In this document: piece after piece, positions 1-7,200 of the stretch
Position numbering within the stretch: the first letter of the stretch is position 1
How the letters are laid out: each line of letters begins with the position of its first letter
Assembly: GCA_023700825.1 (NCBI GenBank)
Contig: JAMPYE010000003.1
Span: 1-36,178, forward strand
Reading direction: 5' to 3'
Length of the DNA stretch: 36,178 nt
From: Thermoanaerobaculia bacterium
GTDB lineage: Bacteria > Acidobacteriota > Thermoanaerobaculia > Gp7-AA8
Program-made: the position numbers and the translations under genes
The notes under the pieces: model-generated
What the model was told of the DNA's origin: nothing
Databases searched by the model: none
The model's input: only the letters and a program-made list of their open reading frames with translations

Positions 1-1692
1 GACCCGTTCGGATTCATGCACGAGAATCCGCCCGACACGGCCTCGGTCGTCTGGGATCTCGACTACACCTGGAACGACTCGGCCTGGATGGAACGCCGTG
101 CGGCGTCGGCGCCGCTCAACGAGCCGATGTCGATCTACGAGATCCACCTCGGGTCGTGGAGGCGCGTGCCGGAGGAAGGGGAGCGGTTCCTGACCTACCG
201 CGAGCTCGCCGAAGCGCTCCCCGCCTACGTGAAGCAGATGGGGTTCACGCACGTCGAGTTCATGCCGGTCATGGAGCATCCTTTCTACGGGTCGTGGGGC
301 TACCAGGCGACCGGTTTCTTCGCGCCGACGAGCCGCTTCGGCACGCCGCAGGATCTGATGTACCTCGTCGACCGGCTCCACCAGGAAGGGATCGGCGTGA
401 TCCTCGACTGGGTGCCGTCGCACTTCCCGACCGACGGACACGCGCTGGCCTACTTCGACGGCACGCACCTGTTCGAGCCGGCCGATCCGCGGCGCGGTTT
501 CCATCCCGACTGGAAGAGCATGATCTTCGACTACGGCCGGCCCGAGGTCTGCTCGTTCCTCACGAGCAGCGCGGTCCACTGGCTCGAGAATTTCCACGCC
601 GACGTCCTGCGCGTCGACGCCGTGGCGTCGATGCTGTATCTCGACTACTCGCGCCCCGCGGGGCAATGGATCCCCAACAAGTACGGCGGACGGGAGTACC
701 TCGAGGCGATCACGTTCCTCCGGAAGCTGAACGAGGCCGTCTACGCCGAGATCCCCGGCGCGCAGACGATCGCCGAGGAGTCGACGGCGTGGCCGCACGT
801 GTCGAAGCCGACCTACGTCGGCGGGCTCGGGTTCGGCTTCAAGTGGGACATGGGCTGGATGCACGACACGCTGAAGTACATGGCGGAAGACCCGATCGCC
901 CGCAAGTATCACCACAGCAAGCTGACCTTCAGGCAGATCTACGCGACGAGCGAGAACTTCGTGCTGTCGCTCTCGCACGACGAGGTCGTGCACATGAAGG
1001 GGTCGCTGCTCGGCAAGATGCCGGGTGACAAGTGGAAGAAGCTCGCGAACCTGCGCCTGCTCTACTCGTGGATGTACGCGCAGTCGGGCAAGAAACTCCT
1101 CTTCATGGGCAGCGAGATCGCTCAGTCGCGCGAGTGGAACCACGACGAGAGTCTCGACTGGCATCTGCTCGAGGATCCGGGTCACGCCGGCGTCCAGCGA
1201 TTCGTGCAGGATCTGAACGCGCTCTACCGCTCGCAACGCGCGCTGTGGGAGATGGACACGCTGCCGCAGGGCTTCGAATGGATCGACTGCAACGACTGGG
1301 AGCAGAGCATCGTAGCGGTGATGCGCCGCGGGGAGACGCAGGGCGAGGAGATCATCGCGGTGCTGAACTTCACGCCGGTCGTCCGCTACGACTACCGGGT
1401 CGGCGCGCCTCGCGCCGGAACGTGGACAGAAATCCTCAACAGCGACGCCGACACCTACGGCGGCAGCGGCATCGGGAACATGGGATCCGTCGTCGCGACC
1501 GAGCAGGCGCATCACGGGCGGCCGGCGTCGATGAGCGTGACGCTTCCGCCGCTCGGCGCCGTGTTCTTCAGAAATTTCGAGCCGATGCCGGAGGATGAGC
1601 GGGGACCGTTCGGACCCTCGTCGGAAGGCGGGCCGGAAGCTCCGGCGAGGCCGGCGAAGAGAGGGGCGAAGAAACCCTCGAAGAAGAAGTAG
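1..1692 (+). CDS. glgB: 1,4-alpha-glucan branching enzyme, 5'-truncated by the window edge
   Basis: Glycogen branching enzyme (GH13): it cuts alpha-1,4 glucan chains and re-attaches the piece as an alpha-1,6 branch, in the cytoplasm. The reading frame is open from base 1, so the N-terminal carbohydrate-binding part lies outside the window. Counting from the first internal Met (base 16), the GH13 regions are intact: DWVPSHF near 131-137, nucleophile Asp201 in RVDAVAS, acid/base Glu254 in IAEES, and Asp322 in SHDEVVH. The DPFGF and SVVWDLD stretches and the HPFYGSWGYQ motif are typical of GlgB. The C-terminus carries a low-complexity tail rich in Pro, Gly and Lys (about 35 residues) beyond the usual C-terminal beta-domain. 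The next gene begins 10 to 28 bases downstream, so the two may be co-transcribed. Confidence 0.95.
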   Translation, partial: DPFGFMHENPPDTASVVWDLDYTWNDSAWMERRAASAPLNEPMSIYEIHLGSWRRVPEEGERFLTYRELAEALPAYVKQMGFTHVEFMPVMEHPFYGSWGYQATGFFAPTSRFGTPQDLMYLVDRLHQEGIGVILDWVPSHFPTDGHALAYFDGTHLFEPADPRRGFHPDWKSMIFDYGRPEVCSFLTSSAVHWLENFHADVLRVDAVASMLYLDYSRPAGQWIPNKYGGREYLEAITFLRKLNEAVYAEIPGAQTIAEESTAWPHVSKPTYVGGLGFGFKWDMGWMHDTLKYMAEDPIARKYHHSKLTFRQIYATSENFVLSLSHDEVVHMKGSLLGKMPGDKWKKLANLRLLYSWMYAQSGKKLLFMGSEIAQSREWNHDESLDWHLLEDPGHAGVQRFVQDLNALYRSQRALWEMDTLPQGFEWIDCNDWEQSIVAVMRRGETQGEEIIAVLNFTPVVRYDYRVGAPRAGTWTEILNSDADTYGGSGIGNMGSVVATEQAHHGRPASMSVTLPPLGAVFFRNFEPMPEDERGPFGPSSEGGPEAPARPAKRGAKKPSKKK

Positions 1693-1720
1693 GAGGCGAC
1701 AGGTGAAGGGAGACCTCGTG

Positions 1721-2191
1721 ATGGCGATCGACGCGAGCGGGTTCAAGAAGGCGATGAGCCGCTGGGTGAGCGGGGTCACGGTCGTGACCGCCGAGCACAA
1801 CAGCGTCCGGCACGGAATGACAGTCAGCTCGTTCTCTTCCGTGTCGCTCGACCCGCCGCTCGTACTGATTTGCATCGGCAAGGCGGCGCCGACGCACGAC
1901 ACGATCCGGAAGGGTGAAAGGTTCGTCGTCAACGTTCTCGCCGAAGGCCAGGAGGCAATCTCGATCCGCTTCGCAACGAAGCACGACGACCGTTTCGAGG
2001 GCGTCGCGGTGCACGACGGCCAGCTCGGTGTGCCGATGATCGACGGTTGTGTTGCGTCGATCGAGTGCCGACTCTTCGAGACGCTGCCCGGCGGCGACCA
2101 TACGATCTTCGTCGGCGAGGTGGTCAACGCAGAGCTCGCTGACGGATCCCCGCTGCTTTACTTCCAGGGCGGTCACCGGAAGATGGCGTAG
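1721..2191 (+). CDS. Flavin reductase-like (FMN-binding split-barrel) protein
   Basis: A 156-residue protein of the flavin reductase-like family, which uses NAD(P)H to reduce FMN or FAD, often for a partner monooxygenase. Family marks are the N-terminal SRWVSGVTVVTA, the central SFSSVSLDPPLVLICI, the GDHTIFVGEVV stretch and the terminal PLLYFQGGHRKM. The start is uncertain. ATG 1721 has GGGAG 9 bases upstream, but GTG 1703 lies 6 bases after a perfect AGGAGG (1691-1696) and would add six residues. No partner oxygenase is nearby, so the substrate is unknown. A rho-independent terminator follows within 30 bases. Confidence 0.88.
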   Translation: MAIDASGFKKAMSRWVSGVTVVTAEHNSVRHGMTVSSFSSVSLDPPLVLICIGKAAPTHDTIRKGERFVVNVLAEGQEAISIRFATKHDDRFEGVAVHDGQLGVPMIDGCVASIECRLFETLPGGDHTIFVGEVVNAELADGSPLLYFQGGHRKMA

Positions 2192-2220
2192 CTACGAGCC
2201 TTGCGATCAGCACGCTCACG

Positions 2221-2246
2221 GGCGACCCATCGGGTCGCCTGTTTTT
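2221..2246 (+). terminator. Rho-independent terminator after the flavin reductase gene
   Basis: Perfect 8-bp stem GGCGACCC / GGGTCGCC (2221-2228 with 2232-2239) with a 3-base loop, then TG and five T (2242-2246). It lies 30 bases after the stop of the flavin reductase gene and in the gap to the convergent beta-lactamase gene, and should end the glgB-side transcript. The minus strand lacks a T-run after the stem, so it is probably one-directional. Confidence 0.9.
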
Positions 2247-2273
2247 CTTGCCGATGTGAGGCAGAGGCTGCCG

Positions 2274-3158
2274 TTACTTCGGGTCGCGCTGTTTTTCGAG
2301 GCTCTTCTCGAACGCCTGGCGCCAGTAGTCGACGAACTCACGGAACTCGTCCGGCGAGACGAACGGGTTCTCCGTCCCTCCGGCCCTTAGCGCGGCCGCC
2401 TTCTTCGCGAGATCGAAGAACGACCCGTGCGTCGAGAGGAAGATATCGGGCGTCGGGCGGGCCGGATCCGCAAGGTTCCCGAGGCGCTCGAACGTCGCGC
2501 GGTAGTCGTCGACGATTTCCGGATACGAATCGTTGCGGGCCAGCTTGTAGCCTGGCGCAGAGAGGCTCGGCGCAAATACGACGAGAAACTCCCGGTCTCC
2601 CTCGCGGACGCGAGTCGTCCACGTAGTGTTGCCCTTCGTGTGCCCCGGAGTCAGGTACGCGACGAGCGTCGTGCCGCCGGGCGCGAATCCGCCCAGCGTC
2701 ACTCCCTGGCCGTCCAGGAGAATCACGTCGGCGGTGACTGGCGGGTACGCCGCGTCGTCGCCGAATGCGAAGTCGTCGCGCCCGCCGCGCGCGGCGAGCT
2801 CGGCGTCGGCCTTCGAGAGGTAGAGCCGCGCGCCGGTCTTCGCCTTGATCGCGGCGAGCCCGCCCGCATGATCGACGTGGGCGTGGCTGTTCAGCAGGAC
2901 CCGGATCTTCTTCGGGTCGAAGCCGAGCTTTTCGATGTTGCCGAGAATCAACTCCACGTTCTCCTCGAGCGGCGCATCGAGGAGGAAATACCCCTCGGGG
3001 GTCACGATGAGCCACGACGAGAGCTCCGCCGTCCCGACGTAGTAGATGTTGCCGGCAACCCGGAACGGCTCCACGGGGGTGGTCCAACTCTCGGGAATGT
3101 CCATCGCCGCGGCCGGGACGGCGAGGAGAGCCAGGAGCAGCAGTGACTGAAGTTTCAC
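2274..3158 (-). CDS. Secreted subclass B3-type metallo-beta-lactamase
   Basis: A 294-residue exported metallohydrolase. The GTG start at 3158 is chosen because a perfect AGGAGG lies 9 bases upstream and the product then opens with a classic signal peptide (KLQ plus a Leu-rich core, cleavage near Ala18). All six zinc ligands of the B3 subclass are visible: His92, His94, Asp96 and His97 in HAHVDH, His173 in PGHTKGN, and His244 in STHGSFF. The GHTxGNTTW block and the DIFLSTHGSFF ending are B3-like rather than B1 or glyoxalase-like. It should act in the periplasm on beta-lactams or another cyclic amide or lactone; activity on antibiotics cannot be read from sequence. It is transcribed away from moaA and converges on the flavin reductase gene. 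Confidence 0.88.
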   Translation of the reverse strand: MKLQSLLLLALLAVPAAAMDIPESWTTPVEPFRVAGNIYYVGTAELSSWLIVTPEGYFLLDAPLEENVELILGNIEKLGFDPKKIRVLLNSHAHVDHAGGLAAIKAKTGARLYLSKADAELAARGGRDDFAFGDDAAYPPVTADVILLDGQGVTLGGFAPGGTTLVAYLTPGHTKGNTTWTTRVREGDREFLVVFAPSLSAPGYKLARNDSYPEIVDDYRATFERLGNLADPARPTPDIFLSTHGSFFDLAKKAAALRAGGTENPFVSPDEFREFVDYWRQAFEKSLEKQRDPK

Positions 3159-3296
3159 GTCGTTCGTCCTCCTGCATGGGATCATCCGTGGTGGAAATGG
3201 CAAAAAGATGACGGAACGGAGGCATTCGCAGGGCTTCGCGACGCCCCGCCGAGACTACCGGAATTCCGCGATCGACGGCCCGGATTTCAACGACCG

Positions 3297-4307
3297 ATGA
3301 CCCCTGTGGACACGCTTGGAAGGCCGCTGCGCGACCTGCGCATCTCGGTGACCGACCGATGCAACTTCCGCTGCGTCTACTGCATGCCGAAGGAGGTCTT
3401 CGGCCGCGACTTCAAGTTTCTCGACCGCTCGCAGATTCTCACGTTCGAGGAGATCGCGCGGCTCGCGGGAGTCTTCGTCGGCCTGGGCGTGGAGAAGATC
3501 CGGATCACGGGCGGCGAGCCGCTCGTCCGCCGCGACATCGAGGAGCTCGTCGGCCAGCTCTCTCGCGTACCCGGCCTCCACGACCTCACACTGACGACCA
3601 ACGGCTCCCTGCTCAGCCGCGCAAAGGCGCAGGCGCTGAGCGATGCCGGCCTCCGTCGCATCACCATCAGCCTCGACTCGCTCGACGACGAAGTGTTCAG
3701 GGTGATGAACGACGTGAAGTTCCCGGTTTCGGTCGTGCTCGACGCGATCGACTCCGCGCTTGCGGCCGGGCTCACCCCCGTCAAGGTCGACACCGTCGTC
3801 CGCCGCGGAATGAACGAGGCGGGCATCGCCGATCTCGCCGGACGTTTCCGAGGAACCGGCGTGATCGTCCGCTTCATCGAGTACATGGACGTCGGGAACA
3901 CGAACGGCTGGCGCATGGACGACGTCGTGCCGGCCTCCGAGGTCGTCGCCCGCATCGCGGAGCGCTGGCCGCTCGAGCCGGTGGACGCGAACTACTTCGG
4001 GGAGGTTGCCGAGCGGTGGCGCTACGCTGACGGCGCGGGCGAGATCGGCATCATCTCCTCGGTGACGCGCCCGTTCTGCGCGAGCTGTACCCGCGCCCGG
4101 CTTTCCGCCGAGGGAAAGCTGTACACGTGCCTCTTCGCGTCGAAAGGGGAGGATCTTCGCGCTCTCCTGCGAGGGGGAGCGAGCGACGACGCGATCGCGG
4201 CCCGCCTCTCGGTGGTCTGGGGCGCACGCGACGACCGCTATTCGGAGATCCGCACTTCGAACACCCCGCGCGGGCCGAAAGTAGAGATGTCGCACATCGG
4301 CGGGTGA
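3297..4307 (+). CDS. moaA: GTP 3',8-cyclase (molybdenum cofactor biosynthesis)
   Basis: Radical-SAM enzyme that, with MoaC, turns GTP into cyclic pyranopterin monophosphate, the first step of molybdopterin synthesis. The product has 336 residues, the usual length. Cys22, Cys26 and Cys29 (CNFRCVYC) bind the SAM [4Fe-4S] cluster; GGEP (72-75) is the SAM-binding motif; Cys261, Cys264 and Cys278 (CxxC-x13-C) bind the second cluster that holds GTP. The C-terminal Gly-Gly (SHIGG) needed for activity is present. ATG 3297 has no convincing Shine-Dalgarno. MoaC, MoaE and other cofactor genes are not in the window, but fdhD further along also points to a molybdenum enzyme, probably a formate dehydrogenase, elsewhere in the genome. 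Confidence 0.97.
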   Translation: MTPVDTLGRPLRDLRISVTDRCNFRCVYCMPKEVFGRDFKFLDRSQILTFEEIARLAGVFVGLGVEKIRITGGEPLVRRDIEELVGQLSRVPGLHDLTLTTNGSLLSRAKAQALSDAGLRRITISLDSLDDEVFRVMNDVKFPVSVVLDAIDSALAAGLTPVKVDTVVRRGMNEAGIADLAGRFRGTGVIVRFIEYMDVGNTNGWRMDDVVPASEVVARIAERWPLEPVDANYFGEVAERWRYADGAGEIGIISSVTRPFCASCTRARLSAEGKLYTCLFASKGEDLRALLRGGASDDAIAARLSVVWGARDDRYSEIRTSNTPRGPKVEMSHIGG

Positions 4308-4351
4308 GCCTCGGGCTCCGCTCCTGCAACCTTTTCGCCCCGTTCCCGTTA

Positions 4352-4369
4352 TTGCTCCACAGGGAGCAA
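4352..4369 (+). promoter_or_regulatory. Hairpin that buries the ribosome binding site of the next gene
   Basis: Perfect 7-bp inverted repeat TTGCTCC (4352-4358) and GGAGCAA (4363-4369) around the 4-base loop ACAG. The only Shine-Dalgarno for the gene at 4374, GGGAG at 4362-4366, lies at the loop end and in the right arm, so folding would hide it from the ribosome. There is no T-run, so it is not a normal terminator for moaA. A regulatory role is inferred. Confidence 0.55.
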
Positions 4370-4373
4370 CGCC

Positions 4374-4916
4374 ATGAAAAGCTGGGGACGAATCGCACTG
4401 CTGGTCGCACTCGCTGCCTCCGCGGCGCCGGCGGCAAGAGCCTCGGATCTCTGGCTCCACATTCGCGTTGCGGAGACCGGTGCGCATCCCACCACGGTCA
4501 AGGTCAACGTGCCCTTCTCTTTGGTCCAGCGTGCGGCGCCGCTCATCGAGGACGCCCGGATCGACGACGGGGAGATCGCATGGAACGGCGACCACGTCGA
4601 GATCGCCGAGTTGAGAGAGACGTGGCGTGCGCTACGCTCGGGATCGAACCGTGTGACGAAGGACGGAGTGACGTGGGAGCTCACGGGCAAGGGTGCGTCT
4701 GAGGCGCTCGTCGTTCGAGAGACGAAGGGCTCCGGCGCCGTCGAAATGCGCATCCCCGCGGCGCTCGTCGACGCGCTGCTCGCCGATGGTCGCCAGCTCG
4801 ATCTCGTCGCGGCGGTCGACGCGATCTCTCGCCTCGGGTCGGGTGAGCTCGTCGCCGTCGACGAGGACGGAACCCGGGTGCGCATCTGGGTCGACAGGAC
4901 CCCGGAAGCGGAGTGA
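4374..4916 (+). CDS. Exported protein of unknown function, first of a related pair
   Basis: A 180-residue protein I do not recognise. The ATG is supported by GGGAG at 4362-4366. The N-terminus is a clear signal peptide (KSWGR, hydrophobic core, cleavage after ARA near residue 23), followed by the mature start SDLWLHI. The mature part seems to hold two copies of a loose module: an acidic Val-rich strand, a VP or IP plus A/S-L-V turn (VNVPFSLV near 43-50, RIPAALV near 125-131), then a strand ending in an acidic Gly turn. The second copy continues with LVAAVDAI and LVAVDEDGTRVRI, which closely parallel the next gene's product. It lies 9 bases before that gene, so the two are probably one operon. 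Periplasmic or surface location is inferred. Confidence 0.75.
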   Translation: MKSWGRIALLVALAASAAPAARASDLWLHIRVAETGAHPTTVKVNVPFSLVQRAAPLIEDARIDDGEIAWNGDHVEIAELRETWRALRSGSNRVTKDGVTWELTGKGASEALVVRETKGSGAVEMRIPAALVDALLADGRQLDLVAAVDAISRLGSGELVAVDEDGTRVRIWVDRTPEAE

Positions 4917-4925
4917 GGTGACACC

Positions 4926-5393
4926 ATGACGAAAACCCACAAGATCCTGATCGGAATCGCCGCCGGCGTTTGCCTGATGTTCGGCAGCATCGCGTACGCG
5001 GTGCACCACGTGGTGACGAGCCAGGGTGTCGTGTCGATCGACGTGGTGGAGAAGTTTCCCGGCGGCGCGCGGGTGAAGATCCTGGTGCCGGGTGCGCTCG
5101 TGAACTTCTGCCTGTCCTTCCTGCCGATCGCGATTCCTCAAGACGAGCGCGAGAGGCTGCAGGAGGAGCTCGCACGTTACGAGCCGCTCCTCGCGGCCGT
5201 CGTCGACGAGCTGGAGCAGGCGCCCGACATGGTCTTCGTCGAAGTCGAGGACGGGAACGAGCACGTGACGATCGCCAAGCGAGACGGCCACATCGTGATC
5301 GACGTCGAGACCGACGAGGAGGACGTGCGGGTGGAAGTCCCGGTGGCCTCGGTGCGGGCGACGTGGCGCGGAGTGATCGCCCCGATTTCCTGA
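4926..5393 (+). CDS. Exported or membrane-anchored protein of unknown function, second of a related pair
   Basis: A 155-residue protein I do not recognise. It opens with a hydrophobic segment (residues 7-25) that is either an uncleaved anchor or a signal peptide ending near AYA. The rest repeats the module of the preceding gene: VSIDVVE, VKILVPGALV, LLAAVVDEL, VFVEVEDGNEHVTI, then a very acidic strand and RVEVPVASV. An alpha-helical, charged insert (QDERERLQEELARYE) separates the parts. GGAG lies far upstream (about 12 bases), but GAGGTG just before ATG 4926 may serve as the ribosome site. The short gap to the previous gene suggests co-expression. No catalytic motif is visible. Confidence 0.72.
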   Translation: MTKTHKILIGIAAGVCLMFGSIAYAVHHVVTSQGVVSIDVVEKFPGGARVKILVPGALVNFCLSFLPIAIPQDERERLQEELARYEPLLAAVVDELEQAPDMVFVEVEDGNEHVTIAKRDGHIVIDVETDEEDVRVEVPVASVRATWRGVIAPIS

Positions 5394-5421
5394 ATCACAG
5401 CAGCCGACGCGATTCGCGGCG

Positions 5422-5427
5422 TACAAT
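5422..5427 (+). promoter_or_regulatory. Candidate -10 element for the GAF-GGDEF gene
   Basis: TACAAT, one mismatch from the sigma-70 -10 consensus, lies in the 82-base gap before the diguanylate cyclase gene. No convincing -35 is seen 16-18 bases upstream. If used, the leader would be about 42-48 bases. Confidence 0.35.
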
Positions 5428-5475
5428 ACGGCCGCGCGGAACGGGCCCATTCCGTGAGGGCCACCGCGTGAGGAC

Positions 5476-7200
5476 GTGCCGGTGGCAACGCGGAAGAAAA
5501 GCAGCGCAGCCACGCCCGGAAAGCGGTCTTCCGGATCGCCTGGGGCGGGAGCGCGCGGTCGCAAACCGGGTCCCGACGAGGCGGATCTCGCGGTCCTCAA
5601 CGAGATCGCTCGCGTTGCCAGCCTCGACCTCGAGCTGCAGCCGACTCTTCAGAGAATCACCGACGCGCTTGCCCGCCACTTCGACTGGGACACGGTTGCC
5701 TGCGTGCTGGTCGAACAGGAGCGGAATCGCTTCGTCTGCATGGCGCTCACGAGCCGTCTCGCAATGGTCCCCGCGATCGGAGTCCATCATCCGCTTGGAA
5801 CCGGCATCATCGGCGAGGTGGCGAAGCGCGGCCGCGCGGTACTGCTGCGCGACGTCAGGCGGTCAAAGCGATACGTCGCATGGAGCGCGGAGGTTCGCTC
5901 GGAGCTCTGTGTTCCGGTCAGGCACCATGGGCGGGTCGTGGCGGCTCTCAACATCGAGAGTCGCCGCCTCGGCGCGTTCGACGGCCAGAAGGTGCTCCTC
6001 GAGACGATCGCCGAGCAGATCAGCGGAGCGATCGCCAACGCCCGACTCTTCGAGCAGGTGAGGGCGCGGGCCGCCCAACTCGAGATGATCGGAGAGATCT
6101 CCCGGCTCGCCCTCGACGCTGGCGAGTTGTCGGAACTGCTCGAGCGCGTCGTCGGCTTCGTGCAGCGGAACTTCCGCCTGACGGCGACCGCGATTCTCCT
6201 GCTCGACGAACGCGGCGAGAGATTCGAGATCGCGGCGCGGGCCGGGAACGCGCCACAGAACGAGAGGATCGGAGCCTCGTTCCCGCTCGTCGGCGTCGTC
6301 GGACGGGCGATGAGAACGGGGACGTCGCTCCTCGTGAGCGACGTTCGCAGCGATCCGGAATACGTGATGCTCCACCCCGAGGTCGTCGCGGAGCTCGTGG
6401 TCCCCTTCCGCTTCCGCGAGAAGGTACTCGGCGCGCTCAACCTCGAGAGCGACGACAGTGAGGTGTTCTCGGAGGAAACCGTCGCGTTTCTCCAGGCCCT
6501 CGCAAGCCAGATCGCGGGCGGCATCCACATGGCGCGGGTCAACCGCCGCCTGGCCGAGACGAATCGTCTCGTCGAGGAGCGGACGCGCGAGGTCGAGCAG
6601 GTCAATCAGGAGCTCCACCTCTCCAACCAGGTACTGCAACAGCTTTCGACGCACGACGGGCTCACCGGCGTGGCGAACCGGCGACAGTTCGACGAGATCC
6701 TCCTCGTCGAATGGAGGCGCGCGGCGCGGGTCGAGGGTCCGATCGCGCTCGTCATGGTCGACATCGACCAGTTCAAGGCGTTCAACGACACCTACGGGCA
6801 CCAGGCGGGCGACGACGCGCTGAAAGAGGTCGCATATGCGCTGCAGGACTCGGTGCAGCGGGCGGGTGAAGTCACCTCCCGTTATGGCGGCGACGAATTC
6901 GCGATCATCCTTCCGGGGATGCACATCGACGAAGCGGCCCGGCTCGCCGAGGACCTTCGCCAGGCAGTCGAAGGGCGCAAGATCCGTCACGCGAGCTCGA
7001 GCGTGTCCCGGTATGTCACTCTGAGTCTCGGTGTGGCATCGTTGCAGGCCGCGCGTGCGGGATCGGCCGCAGAGCTGGTCGCGGCCGCGGATCGGGCGCT
7101 CTACTCGGCCAAGTTCGCGGGCCGCAATCGCGTAGAAGTCGAAAAGGATCGCGGGCCGGATCGCAGGCTGTCGGTGATCGGCGGGGGGAAGGTCGAATGA
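5476..7200 (+). CDS. GAF-GAF-GGDEF diguanylate cyclase
   Basis: Cytoplasmic sensor that should make cyclic di-GMP from two GTP. Order of parts in the 574 residues: a basic, Gly/Pro-rich N-terminus (1-35); GAF domain 1 (about 40-190); GAF domain 2 (about 205-352); a coiled coil (about 355-390); and a GGDEF domain from DGLTGVANRR to the end. The active-site loop is GGDEF at 471-475, so it is probably catalytic. The usual inhibitory RxxD site upstream reads Arg462-Ala-Gly-Glu465, so product inhibition may be weak. The start is GTG 5476 or GTG 5482; GAGG at 5470-5473 suits the second slightly better. The stop overlaps the start of ggt by four bases (ATGA), so the two are translationally coupled although no functional link is obvious. 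Confidence 0.92.
   Translation: MPVATRKKSSAATPGKRSSGSPGAGARGRKPGPDEADLAVLNEIARVASLDLELQPTLQRITDALARHFDWDTVACVLVEQERNRFVCMALTSRLAMVPAIGVHHPLGTGIIGEVAKRGRAVLLRDVRRSKRYVAWSAEVRSELCVPVRHHGRVVAALNIESRRLGAFDGQKVLLETIAEQISGAIANARLFEQVRARAAQLEMIGEISRLALDAGELSELLERVVGFVQRNFRLTATAILLLDERGERFEIAARAGNAPQNERIGASFPLVGVVGRAMRTGTSLLVSDVRSDPEYVMLHPEVVAELVVPFRFREKVLGALNLESDDSEVFSEETVAFLQALASQIAGGIHMARVNRRLAETNRLVEERTREVEQVNQELHLSNQVLQQLSTHDGLTGVANRRQFDEILLVEWRRAARVEGPIALVMVDIDQFKAFNDTYGHQAGDDALKEVAYALQDSVQRAGEVTSRYGGDEFAIILPGMHIDEAARLAEDLRQAVEGRKIRHASSSVSRYVTLSLGVASLQAARAGSAAELVAAADRALYSAKFAGRNRVEVEKDRGPDRRLSVIGGGKVE

Noticed and set aside
3259..3268. Palindrome CGGAATTCCG upstream of moaA
   Set aside because: A 10-base exact palindrome, but it is isolated, short and not placed relative to a recognisable promoter.
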